Below are positions 33,546 to 41,762 of a stretch of DNA of 64,000 bases, piece by piece. The translations under genes and the position numbers were made by a program. The DNA is taken from assembly GCF_900188445.1 (NCBI RefSeq), contig NZ_FZOR01000033.1:31221-95220 (forward strand), in the 5' to 3' direction. Source of the DNA: Actinomadura meyerae. Its GTDB lineage: Bacteria > Actinomycetota > Actinomycetes > Streptosporangiales > Streptosporangiaceae. How positions within the stretch are numbered: position 1 is the stretch's first letter; every line of letters begins with the position of its first letter. The notes under the pieces are model-generated. The model was not told the DNA's origin and ran no database searches. It worked only from the letters and a program-made list of their open reading frames with translations.

Positions 33546-34580
33546 ATGACCGGAGAAGACCGCCCCCGCCCGGTGTTCGACCCGGCCCTCGGCACCGAGG
33601 CCCGCGCGCTGCTGGCCGCCGCGCCCGAACGGCTCGTCCCGGCGAGCCGGCCCGCGCCTCCCGCGCCGCGGCTGAGCGCGGCCACGGTCGTGGCGCGGCT
33701 GGTGTGGATCCCGGCGTTCGCCGTCTTCTACGGCGTGCTGCCGGGCGGCTGGCTGCGGCTCTGCTTCCTCGACTCGCTCGACGACGGCGAGCTGCTCGGC
33801 GGGGCCGGGCGGTGGGGGCGGCTGCCCCTGCTCGCCATGATGCTCACCCCGGCGCTGCAGGTCCTCCTGCTGCTGCTCGGACAGGTGCCCGCCGCCGCCG
33901 TGCTCGCCGCCGTCAGCTTCGCCGGCTGGACGGCCGGCGCGCTGCGGCACGTGGCGGAGCCGCCGGCCGCGCGCGCCGCCCGCGAGCACCACGGCTCCTA
34001 CCTGCTGCCCGCCGACTTCGACCGGCCCGCCGCCGGGCTGCTCGTCCGCGCCCAGCGGGCCGTCGACGCCGTCCTCGGGTCGCGGGCGAACGGCGCCGGG
34101 CTGCTGGACGGCATCAACAACGCGGTCGTCCTGCCGCGGCAGGAGTGGGCCATCGCGGACGCCCTCGCCGAGCACACCCGGCTGCGCCGCGAGCGCCTCG
34201 CCCAGCAGCCCGCGCGGCTCTCGGCGCACGCCCGGGCGCTGCTGGAGCCGCAGGACCGCGCCCTGGCGCTGTCGGTGCGCTCGGTCACCGGGCGGGTCGA
34301 GGCGCTGGAGGACTACGCGCGCCGCGCCGCCGCGGCCGATGACGCCTACCACGAGGCGCTGGTGCTGCGCGGGCTGCCGGAGCAGAACGCCCGCTACCGG
34401 GAGCTGCTCGCCGGGACCGCCGCCGACGAGCTCGGGGTGGCGGAGGTCCGCGGCATGGCCGCGGACGCGCGGCGCGCCGAGCGGGCGCTGCGCGAGGGCG
34501 GCGCGGGCGCGGTGCGCGCCGGGCACGGCCCGGTCCCGCCGGCCGGCGGCGCCGGGGTCAGTTCTCCGCGAGCACGATGA
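33546..34580 (+). CDS. Membrane protein of unknown function with helical C-terminus
   Basis: 344 residues. Two or three hydrophobic helices at about 45-75 (VVARLVWIPAFAVFYGVL) and 95-130, then a 200-residue Ala/Arg/Glu-rich helical region probably cytosolic and coiled. No known domain recognised. ATG 33546 has GGGAGGG 8 bases upstream; an earlier GTG (33540) would leave too short spacing. Its end overlaps the end of the convergent channel gene by 23 bases. Confidence 0.6.
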   Translation: MTGEDRPRPVFDPALGTEARALLAAAPERLVPASRPAPPAPRLSAATVVARLVWIPAFAVFYGVLPGGWLRLCFLDSLDDGELLGGAGRWGRLPLLAMMLTPALQVLLLLLGQVPAAAVLAAVSFAGWTAGALRHVAEPPAARAAREHHGSYLLPADFDRPAAGLLVRAQRAVDAVLGSRANGAGLLDGINNAVVLPRQEWAIADALAEHTRLRRERLAQQPARLSAHARALLEPQDRALALSVRSVTGRVEALEDYARRAAAADDAYHEALVLRGLPEQNARYRELLAGTAADELGVAEVRGMAADARRAERALREGGAGAVRAGHGPVPPAGGAGVSSPRAR

Positions 34581-36501
34581 CGCGGTCGTCCGCGTCCAGG
34601 GTCAGCGGCGCCCTCTTGTCGGGGTTGAGGACGACGCCGTAGCCGGGCGGCTCGTGGAACCGCGCGGTCAGCCGGTAGCCGAGCGCGACCTCCCCGCGCC
34701 GCCGCGCGGACTCGATCAGCGTCGCGAAGTCGGCCGCCGCGCCCGGCACCAGGTAGTCGCAGGCGGGCTTGAGGTAGATCTCCGAGCCGGCCGGGTCGAG
34801 CAGGTCGACGAACACGTCGTAGAGGTGCCGGTTCTCGCTGAGCTGGGTCAGCATGAGGCTGATCAGCTTCTCGCTGACCACGAAGTCGTCGGCCTTGGTG
34901 ACCTGAGCGATCTCGCGGTTGGCATCGTCGTTGATCTCGCTGACTATGGCAAACGGGTCTTTCCGGGGGGTGTGGGGGGTCGCCCCCCCACGAGAAGCAG
35001 GGTCGCCCAAAGGGGGGTCGGGGGCGCCCAGGGCGTCCTCCATGTCGCGCAGGTGCAGGAGGGTGACGAGGGTGCGGGCGTCGGCGGTGTCGGCGTCGTG
35101 GCCCGCGTCCGACAGGACGATGACCTTCTGGTACTTGCCGACGTCGAGGGACTCCAGGGACGGGCGCTGCGTCGGCTCGGCGCGCACGAAGCCGACCTTG
35201 AGGTTGGCCTGCTCGGTGAGATCGCCGGTCGGGTCGTCGCACGGCGCCGCGACGACCAGCTCCGAGCCGGGTGCGAGGAACTCGTCCAGCAGCTCGATGA
35301 TCTTCGGGGCGCGGTGGTTCCAGCCGAGCATCAGCGTCCGCTCGGGCACCGGGTCCCGCGCGACGGCCGTGCTGATCGCCTCCTCCCGGACCGGCGGGGG
35401 CGGGCCGCCGGCGAGCCGGATCAGCAGGTCGTCCTCGGCCAGCACGATGATCTCGTCGTCGGCGCGGATCACGGTGTCCATCGGCGGGTTGAGAATCACG
35501 GTCCCGTCGCCGCGCCGCAGCCCGGCGGGGACGCCGAGGTCGTAGGCCGACAGCGACTCCCCGAACGGCGTCCCGGCGAGGGACGGCTCGGGCCGCATGT
35601 AGAACTCGTGGCCGGCGAAGTCGAGCAGCTCGGTGCAGACCTGGGACAGGCCGGACTGGCGGTGCGACTGCACGATGAGCCGGATCGCGACGTCGTCGGC
35701 GTCGATGACGTGCGCGCGCTCGCCGCCGGCGAGGCGGGCGGCGGGCAGGTTCGCCGAGTCGTGGACGGCGGCGACGACGTGCGGGCGGCGCCGTCCCCAG
35801 GTGCGGGCGCCGAGCGTCAGCAGCACCTTGATGACGCGGGTGTCGGCGTCGGCGACCTCCGGGGTGACGATGAGGATGGACCGGGCGGTGCCGGGGCTGA
35901 CCAGCTCCACGTCGGCCACCTTCAGCGGGTTGCCGGTGCGGCACACGATGCGGGTCCGGCCGAGGTCGCCGACGCGGGCGCGGATCGCGTCCTCCATCTC
36001 GACCTTGTCGCGGTCGGCGAGGATCGCCACGCACGATCGGCGCTTGCTCTGGTTGGCCTCGACCAGCTCGGCGACCACGGTGAAGACCTGCTCCGACCAG
36101 CCGAGCAGCACGGTGTGGTCGTGCTCGACGATCCGCGACCGGCCCTTGCGCAGCTCCCCGATCTTGGCCTCGAGGCCGGTGGTGAGCACGCCGATCAGCG
36201 AGCTGACGATGAAGATGCCGCCGACGGTCGAGATCAGCATCAGCGCCAGGAAGGGCGCCGTGCCGGTGTCGTCGCCCATCGTGCCGGGATCGAGGGTGCG
36301 CAGCAGGCTCCGCCACACCATGCCGGGCCAGTGGCCGTTCTCGCCGGTGTCGCGCGGCGCGATGACGACCGCCGCGGTCGCCACGACGAGCACCAGCGCC
36401 GCCGAGGCGAGGCCGAGCCACCCGATGAGCGCGGGCGTCCCCTTCGACATGGTCCGGTCGAACCAGTACCGGATGCGCTCCCGCCGGGTCACAGGTGCCA
36501 A
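34558..36501 (-). CDS. CASTOR/POLLUX-type ion channel with RCK-like domains
   Basis: 647 residues. Two N-terminal helices (about 25-48 and 85-108) flank a short pore-like segment, then a long cytosolic part with tandem Rossmann/RCK-like domains (VLLGWSEQVFTVVAELVEAN, LMLGWNHRAPKIIELLDEF) and TrkA_C-like ends. This matches bacterial relatives of plant CASTOR/POLLUX channels. TTG 36501 follows AGGGGGCGG; GTG 36492 is an alternative. About residues 484-506 form a Pro/Gly-rich insert encoded by a G/C-run hairpin element. Probably a cation channel gated by a cytosolic ligand. Confidence 0.83.
   Translation of the reverse strand: MAPVTRRERIRYWFDRTMSKGTPALIGWLGLASAALVLVVATAAVVIAPRDTGENGHWPGMVWRSLLRTLDPGTMGDDTGTAPFLALMLISTVGGIFIVSSLIGVLTTGLEAKIGELRKGRSRIVEHDHTVLLGWSEQVFTVVAELVEANQSKRRSCVAILADRDKVEMEDAIRARVGDLGRTRIVCRTGNPLKVADVELVSPGTARSILIVTPEVADADTRVIKVLLTLGARTWGRRRPHVVAAVHDSANLPAARLAGGERAHVIDADDVAIRLIVQSHRQSGLSQVCTELLDFAGHEFYMRPEPSLAGTPFGESLSAYDLGVPAGLRRGDGTVILNPPMDTVIRADDEIIVLAEDDLLIRLAGGPPPPVREEAISTAVARDPVPERTLMLGWNHRAPKIIELLDEFLAPGSELVVAAPCDDPTGDLTEQANLKVGFVRAEPTQRPSLESLDVGKYQKVIVLSDAGHDADTADARTLVTLLHLRDMEDALGAPDPPLGDPASRGGATPHTPRKDPFAIVSEINDDANREIAQVTKADDFVVSEKLISLMLTQLSENRHLYDVFVDLLDPAGSEIYLKPACDYLVPGAAADFATLIESARRRGEVALGYRLTARFHEPPGYGVVLNPDKRAPLTLDADDRVIVLAEN
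34972..34991. repeat. Palindromic G/C-run element inside the channel gene
   Basis: An 8-base perfect stem GTGGGGGG/CCCCCCAC with a 4-base loop, inside a G-run-rich stretch (34965-35030). It encodes the low-complexity insert of the channel in frame. G/C-run palindromes of this kind are common between genes in actinomycetes. Confidence 0.55.
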
Positions 36502-36605
36502 CCGGTCCGCCCCCTATCGGCCGTCGCCCGCCGGCCGCCTATTGCGATGTCTTGCGCTATTCCCCGCATTATCCCCTAATGGCGTTTTGCCCGGTGCGCA
36601 GCCAA

Positions 36606-36639
36606 GGGGCCGAGGTGGTGAGAATTCCACCTCGGCCCC
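36606..36639 (-). terminator. Terminator downstream of lsr2
   Basis: A perfect 13-base stem (36606-36618 with 36627-36639) with loop TGAGAATT, 37 bases past the lsr2 stop. It can act in both directions. The rest of 36502-36605 holds only an AT-richer patch, probably the channel gene's promoter. Confidence 0.8.
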
Positions 36640-36675
36640 GCGGCCGTGCCGGTGCGCCGCCGGCGTGCGGCGCCG

Positions 36676-37005
36676 CTAGTGCGCCGCCTCGTACTGCTCG
36701 ATCACATTGGCGGGGATACGGCCCCGCTCATTGACCTTGATGCCGTGGTTCTTCGCCCACTCGCGAATCTCGGCGGAACGCTCGCGGCTGCCCGCGGTGC
36801 GCGACCCGCGGCCGGTGCGGCCGGTGGTCTTGCGCGCCTTGCGGGCGTGGGCCACGAACGGCTCCAGGCCGTTGCGCAGCTTGGCGGCGTTCTTCTTGCT
36901 CAGGTCGATCTCATAAGCCGTGCCATCGAGGGAAAAGCTGACGGTCTCGTCAGCCTCTCCACCGTCGATGTCGTCGACGAGAAGGACTTCGACCTTCTGT
37001 GCCAT
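36676..37005 (-). CDS. lsr2: Nucleoid-associated protein Lsr2
   Basis: 109 residues. An N-terminal dimerisation domain (residues 1-62, AQKVEVLLVDDIDGGEADETV) is joined by a Ser/Arg/Thr linker to the C-terminal DNA-binding domain with the AT-hook-like RGR at 94-96 (NERGRIPANVIEQY). Lsr2 bridges AT-rich DNA and silences acquired genes; few AT-rich stretches exist here, so those near 41.3 and 63.84 kb are natural candidates. Lies 17 bases downstream of a second lsr2-like gene, in one operon. Confidence 0.95.
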   Translation of the reverse strand: MAQKVEVLLVDDIDGGEADETVSFSLDGTAYEIDLSKKNAAKLRNGLEPFVAHARKARKTTGRTGRGSRTAGSRERSAEIREWAKNHGIKVNERGRIPANVIEQYEAAH

Positions 37006-37022
37006 GCGGGGACTCCCTCTAG

Positions 37023-37379
37023 CTATGCGTCCGGCTTGGCGTCCGGATGTGCCTCGATGAATGCAGCATAGACCTCATCCGATATCTTGCCACGTTCGGA
37101 GACTTCGATGTCCTGACGCAATGCCCACTCGCGGACATCGCCGTTCGTGTAGCCCTTGATCTTCGCGGTGCGGGACTTGCGGCCCTTCCCGGCGGGCTTC
37201 ACCTCCGCGGCGTTCTCGATGAAGGGCGCGAGGCCGTCCAGCATCTCGTTCAGCCGCTTGTAGTTGTCATCGCTCAGGTCGATCGTGAACGTCCGACCCA
37301 AGACTTCGAAGTCTCGCTTTACGACATCGGCCCCTTCGGAGCCGTCGATGTCGTCCACGCGAATGACCTTCTCGGCCAT
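37023..37379 (-). CDS. Second Lsr2-family protein with RGK in place of RGR
   Basis: 118 residues. Same two-domain layout as its neighbour: N-terminal dimerisation domain (AEKVIRVDDIDGSEGADVV, shorter by the usual EVLL segment), basic linker, and a DNA-binding domain with WALRQDIEVSERGKISDEV. The minor-groove RGR motif is RGK (96-98). It also has the acidic tail HPDAKPDA. Probably forms mixed oligomers with Lsr2 or binds other sites. ATG 37379. Confidence 0.9.
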   Translation of the reverse strand: MAEKVIRVDDIDGSEGADVVKRDFEVLGRTFTIDLSDDNYKRLNEMLDGLAPFIENAAEVKPAGKGRKSRTAKIKGYTNGDVREWALRQDIEVSERGKISDEVYAAFIEAHPDAKPDA

Positions 37380-37516
37380 GTGCTCTGTGTCTTCCTTCCC
37401 CTCGCCGCGCGGCGCCCCTCGCCTGCGCGGCGCCCCCGACCGTAGCGGATGCGGGGCCCCGCCATGGTTGGGACACGAGGAGGGCGCGGCGGACGGGAGC
37501 GGGGCCGGGCCGCCGC

Positions 37517-38788
37517 TCAGCCGCCGCGGCGCTGGATCCAGGTGTGCAGGAGGAGCATCAGCTCCAGCCGGATCTCCGGGTCCTCGAAGTCGAAGTCGAA
37601 CATCGCGTGCAGCTGCGCCAGCCGGTACCGGACGGTCTGCGGGTGCACGCACAGCGCCTCGGCGGCACCGGTGGCGTTGAAGCCGTGCTTCATGCACTCC
37701 AGGAGCGTCACGGCGAGCCGCAGCCCCTGCCGCGGGCCCGCCTCCTCCAGCGGGGCCAGCCGCCGGGACGCCACGATCGCGGCGAGCGACCCGCCCGCAC
37801 GCAGCAGCAGGCCCGGCAGGTGCTCCTCGGCCCGCACCAGCACCCCGCCGCGCCGGTTCCGCCCGCCGCGCGCGCCCGCGGCCCCGCGACGCGTCGCGGC
37901 CGGGGCGAGGTCGAGCGCGCGCCGCGCCCACAGCAGCGACGTCCCCGCCTCCTCCACCGGGACGGACGGGCCGATCGCGCCGGTCCAGCCGGCGAGCGTC
38001 GCGGCCAGCTCCTCGATCCGGCCCGGCCCGTCCGGGTCGGGCATGACCAGGCAGGGCCGGCCGTGGTCCAGCCCGCTCAGCAGCGACGGCGGCAGCCCGG
38101 CCGGGCCCTCGCCGCCGCTGCCCGGCCGCGGCCGCAGCACGATCACCGCCAGCCGGCGCGGCAGCGGCCAGCCGGCCAGGGCCGACTGCTCGCGGGCGAC
38201 CTCCGGCGGCGCCGGCGGGTCCGACAGCAGCAGCGACAGCAGCCGGCCGCGGCGCTGCTCGCGCTCCCCGGCCGCCTTCTCCCGCGCCCGCGCGTAGCCG
38301 TGCGCGGCGGCGGACGCGAGCGCGTCCAGGTAGGCGAAGTTCGCCTCCGCGAGCAGGGTGATGAGCGCGCGGGGGCGGCCGAGCCGCTCGGCCTCGACCG
38401 CCAGGTGCCGCCAGGCGATCCGCGACCCGACGCGCATCGCGTTCTGCAGGTGCTCCAGGCTGCGGCCCTCGACGGCCTCGCCGTAGCCGACGTCGAAGAA
38501 GACCTGGTACACCTCCTTCCACGAGGTGTCCGGGTCGGCGATCATCTGCACGAAGTGCTCCATCGCCTGCGCGACCGCGGCCTCGGCGACCCGCCAGTAG
38601 GCGGCGTCGCCCGGCCGGTCGTACTCGGGGACGTGCCGCAGCACCCCCGCGACCATCACGCCGAGCAGGTCCGGCAGGCGGGGCCGCATCCAGCGGGCCT
38701 CCTCCGCCGGGACGTCCCGCCACGGCTCCTCGGTCAGGCCCGCGAGGACCGCCGATCCGGCGTGCGCGTCCTCGAATGCCGCGGTCAC
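37517..38788 (-). CDS. PucR/CdaR-family transcriptional regulator
   Basis: 423 residues. The C-terminal PucR-type helix-turn-helix (about 355-415) reads ECMKHGFNATGAAEALCVHPQTVRYRL. The middle has a GGDEF-like/CdaR regulator region and the N-terminal 200 residues a helical sensor domain. GTG 38788 has GGAGGTGG upstream. It is divergent from the catalase gene with a 323-base gap containing a palindrome, so it may control katE or itself. Ligand unknown. Confidence 0.82.
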   Translation of the reverse strand: MTAAFEDAHAGSAVLAGLTEEPWRDVPAEEARWMRPRLPDLLGVMVAGVLRHVPEYDRPGDAAYWRVAEAAVAQAMEHFVQMIADPDTSWKEVYQVFFDVGYGEAVEGRSLEHLQNAMRVGSRIAWRHLAVEAERLGRPRALITLLAEANFAYLDALASAAAHGYARAREKAAGEREQRRGRLLSLLLSDPPAPPEVAREQSALAGWPLPRRLAVIVLRPRPGSGGEGPAGLPPSLLSGLDHGRPCLVMPDPDGPGRIEELAATLAGWTGAIGPSVPVEEAGTSLLWARRALDLAPAATRRGAAGARGGRNRRGGVLVRAEEHLPGLLLRAGGSLAAIVASRRLAPLEEAGPRQGLRLAVTLLECMKHGFNATGAAEALCVHPQTVRYRLAQLHAMFDFDFEDPEIRLELMLLLHTWIQRRGG

Positions 38789-38926
38789 CTCGCCACCTCC
38801 CGCCACCCCCGCGCGTCTCCGGCCCCGTGAAAGCGTCGTCCCGGACGGGCCCGCCGCCGGTCGTCCCAACGTAGGCAGCGGGCGCGAACGGCGACACTCA
38901 GCCGCCCGCACCGTCCGGCGGCGCGT

Positions 38927-38944
38927 TTGTCAGACCGTTGACAA
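38927..38944. promoter_or_regulatory. Palindrome between PucR gene and katE
   Basis: TTGTCA-GACCGT-TGACAA, a perfect 6-6-6 palindrome in the 323-base divergent region 38789-39111. It also contains TTGACA, so it may overlap a promoter. The remainder of this gap is GC-rich and holds the 16-base tandem repeat before katE; no other feature seen. Confidence 0.5.
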
Positions 38945-39051
38945 GAGCCCGGGAATCGCACCGGAAGGGGTGCGGCGGACGGAAATCAAGTTCAGGTCAA
39001 AGGGCGCATGCCGCTCGGAACGGGGGGTAGCCGCCCCGAGACGTCCATTCG

Positions 39052-39099
39052 CCGTCACCACCGTTCACCGTCACCACCGTTCACCGTCATCACCGTCGA
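39052..39099. repeat. 16-base tandem repeat before katE
   Basis: Units CCGTCACCACCGTTCA at 39052-39067 and 39068-39083 are identical; a third diverged copy is at 39084-39099, running up to the GAGGGAGCAGG ribosome site of katE. Confidence 0.75.
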
Positions 39100-39111
39100 G
39101 GGAGCAGGAAC

Positions 39112-41208
39112 ATGGCCGACCCCGCCGACCGGGCGGACCCGAAACAGGAGCAGCTCGACCTCCGGCGGGTGAGCCCGGAGGGCGCCGCGCTCACCACCGA
39201 CCAGGGGCTCCGGGTCGACGACACCGACAACTCGCTTTCCGCCGGAGAGCGCGGCCCGACGCTGATGGAGGACTTCCATCTGCGCGAGAAGATCACCCAT
39301 TTCGACCACGAGCGCATTCCCGAGCGGGTGGTGCACGCGCGCGGCGCCGGCGCCTACGGCCATTTCACGCTGCACGAGTCGCTCGCCGAGTACACCACCG
39401 CCGAGTTCCTCACCGACACCTCGCTGACGACGCCGGTGTTCGTGCGGTTCTCCACGGTGGCCGGATCGCGCGGCTCGGCCGACACGGTGCGCGACGTCCG
39501 CGGGTTCGCGACGAAGTTCTACACGCGGCAGGGCAACTTCGACCTCGTCGGCAACAACATGCCGGTGTTCTTCATCCAGGACGGCATCAAGTTCCCCGAC
39601 TTCGTGCACGCGGTGAAGCCGGAGCCACCGAACGAGATCCCGCAGGCGTCGTCCGCGCACGACACCCTCTGGGACTTCGTGCAGCTCCAGCCCGAGACCA
39701 TGCACATGATGATGTGGCTGATGTCGGACCGGGCGCTGCCGCGCAGCTTCGCGATGATGCAGGGGTTCGGCGTCCACACCTTCCGGCTGGTGAACGCGCG
39801 GGGGACCGGGACGTTCGTGAAGTTCCACTGGAAGCCGAAGCTCGGCACCCACTCGCTCGCCTGGGACGAGACGCAGAAGATCGCGGGCAAGGACCCCGAC
39901 TTCAACCGGCGCGACCTGTGGGACCGGATCGAGAGCGGCGACTTCCCCGAGTACGAGTTCGGCGTCCAGCTGGTGCCGGAGGAGGACGAGCACCGGTTCG
40001 GGTTCGACCTGCTCGACGCGACCAAGATCATTCCGGAGGAGGCGGTGCCGGTGCGGCCGGTCGGCACGCTGGTGCTGGACCGCAACCCCGACAACTTCTT
40101 CGCCGAGACCGAGCAGGTCGCCTTCCACCTCGGCAACGTCGTGCCCGGCATCGACTTCACCAACGACCCGCTGCTGCAGGCGCGGCTGTTCTCCTACCTC
40201 GACACGCAGCTGATCCGGCTCGGCGGGCCGAACTTCCCGCAGCTCCCGGTCAACCGGCCCGTCGCCCCCGTGCGCAACCACCACCGCGACGGCTACCACC
40301 AGATGGACCTGAACCAGGGCCAGGCGAGTTATCACAAGAACTCGCTGTCGGGCGGGTGCCCGGCGGTCGGCGGCGCGGGGTCGTACGGCCACTACCAGGA
40401 GCGGGTGGACGGCGACAAGATCCGCAAGCGGAGCGAGAGCTTCGCCGACCACTACTCCCAGGCGACGCTGTTCTGGAACAGCATGGCCGACTGGGAGAAG
40501 GAGCACATCGTCGGCGCGTTCCGGTTCGAGCTCGGCAAGTGCGAGCACCGGCACATACGGGAGGGCGTCGTCGCGCATCTCAACAACGTCGACCACGACC
40601 TCGCCGTGCGGGTCGCCAAGGGGATCGGCGTGGCGCCGCCGGAGGCGCCCGCGACCCCGAACCACGGCCTCAGCTCGCCCGCGCTCAGCCAGGCGCACTC
40701 GCCCGTGGAGTCGGTCCGGGGCCGCAAGGTCGCGATCCTCGTGGCGGACGGCGTCGACTCGGCCGCCCTCACCGCCGTCGGGGACGCGCTCGTCGAGGCG
40801 GGCGCGGTCTGCGAGGTGCTCGCCGCCGAGGACGGCTTCGTCCAGGCGGCCAACGGCGGCCAGGTCAAGGTCGACCGGGCGATGCCGACCGTCGCGTCCG
40901 TCCTCTACGACGCGGTGTTCGTACCGGGTGGCGAGGAGAGCGTCCGGACCCTCGCGCGGAACGGCGACGCCGTGCACTTCGTGGCCGAGGCGTTCGTGCA
41001 CTGCAAGGCCGTCGGCGCCCTCGACGCGGGCATCGGGCTGCTGGAGCGGGCCGGGATCACCGGGGTGCGGTTCGCCGACGGCGACATCGTCAGCGACGCC
41101 GGCGTCGTCACCGGCGAGGGGCCGTCGGCCGAGTTCCCCCGCAGGCTGGTCGCGGCGGTCGCGGCGCACCGGCACTGGACGCGCGACAAGGCGCACGTGC
41201 CCGCCTGA
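39112..41208 (+). CDS. katE: Large-subunit catalase with C-terminal DJ-1-like domain
   Basis: Dismutates hydrogen peroxide in the cytosol. 698 residues, HPII-like. Catalytic His in ERVVHARGAGAYG, Asn in VGNNMPVFFIQD, and the proximal haem tyrosine in ARLFSYLDTQL. The C-terminal flavodoxin/DJ-1-like domain (about 535-690, RKVAILVADGVDS) is typical of the large clade. ATG with GGGAGCAGG upstream. The final codons plus TGA are repeated in tandem downstream, then a 15-base terminator stem follows. Confidence 0.95.
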   Translation: MADPADRADPKQEQLDLRRVSPEGAALTTDQGLRVDDTDNSLSAGERGPTLMEDFHLREKITHFDHERIPERVVHARGAGAYGHFTLHESLAEYTTAEFLTDTSLTTPVFVRFSTVAGSRGSADTVRDVRGFATKFYTRQGNFDLVGNNMPVFFIQDGIKFPDFVHAVKPEPPNEIPQASSAHDTLWDFVQLQPETMHMMMWLMSDRALPRSFAMMQGFGVHTFRLVNARGTGTFVKFHWKPKLGTHSLAWDETQKIAGKDPDFNRRDLWDRIESGDFPEYEFGVQLVPEEDEHRFGFDLLDATKIIPEEAVPVRPVGTLVLDRNPDNFFAETEQVAFHLGNVVPGIDFTNDPLLQARLFSYLDTQLIRLGGPNFPQLPVNRPVAPVRNHHRDGYHQMDLNQGQASYHKNSLSGGCPAVGGAGSYGHYQERVDGDKIRKRSESFADHYSQATLFWNSMADWEKEHIVGAFRFELGKCEHRHIREGVVAHLNNVDHDLAVRVAKGIGVAPPEAPATPNHGLSSPALSQAHSPVESVRGRKVAILVADGVDSAALTAVGDALVEAGAVCEVLAAEDGFVQAANGGQVKVDRAMPTVASVLYDAVFVPGGEESVRTLARNGDAVHFVAEAFVHCKAVGALDAGIGLLERAGITGVRFADGDIVSDAGVVTGEGPSAEFPRRLVAAVAAHRHWTRDKAHVPA

Positions 41209-41250
41209 CGCCCCGCACATGCCCGCCTGACACCGCACGTGCCCGCCTGA
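41192..41250. repeat. Tandem copies of the katE end including its stop
   Basis: CGCACGTGCCCGCCTGA occurs at 41192-41208 (coding, ending in the TGA stop), at 41214-41230 with one change, and at 41234-41250 exact. Periods are 22 and 20 bases. Confidence 0.9.
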
Positions 41251-41261
41251 GGCACGGACCG

Positions 41262-41300
41262 GGCCCGGCCCGGGGGACACCGCCGCCCCCGGGCCGGGCC
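41262..41300 (+). terminator. Terminator of katE
   Basis: A perfect 15-base stem (41262-41276 with 41286-41300) with a 9-base loop, 54 bases past the katE stop. Confidence 0.8.
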
Positions 41301-41694
41301 TTCCGCATGGCCGCATTATGCCACTTATTTGTGGGGTATCTCACAGGAAGTTAGGTATCCGGGCTGATTTGAGCAATGTTTTGAAAATGTATCTTGTTCG
41401 ACCGGCCCGGTAAAACGCCGCGGCGGGCGCGGTGAAACGCGCCGCTATCGGTCCGCATTGCGGCCGGATGACGTGCGGGGTCGGCCCGGCGGGCCGCCGG
41501 CGCCCGCCCTGCAAGTGGACGCTGACATGCGGTTTTCGGCCCGGAGGCGCCGCGTGCGGCGGCCCCGCGGCGCCGCCCGGTTGCCGGACTGGGCAGCCCG
41601 CGGCGGCCCGGACTGCCCAGGGGTGCAGTTCATCCGTGCGCATTTCTGTAGCAAGATGACGGCCGTCCGGTCGGCATATCCGCACCTTCCCGAG
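41301..41694. other. Long leader region of the isoprenoid-type operon
   Basis: No credible gene lies in 41301-41762. 41309-41405 is clearly AT-richer than its surroundings, with GGTATC twice and a possible weak promoter TTGAGC-N15-TATCTT (41369-41395). 41406-41694 returns to high GC. The AT-rich patch is a candidate Lsr2 target. Confidence 0.5.
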
Positions 41695-41732
41695 AACGGC
41701 CTTCCATGCCGTTTTCGGCAGGCGGAGCCGAA
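41695..41732. promoter_or_regulatory. Two abutting 19-base palindromes
   Basis: AACGGC-N7-GCCGTT (41695-41713) is directly followed by TTCGGC-N7-GCCGAA (41714-41732). Both have 6-base arms and 7-base spacers and end 30 bases before the first gene of the operon. They look like a tandem operator, or mutually exclusive RNA hairpins. Confidence 0.6.
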
Positions 41733-41762
41733 GGCCCTGGGACGGGTAATTGGAGGGAGCTC

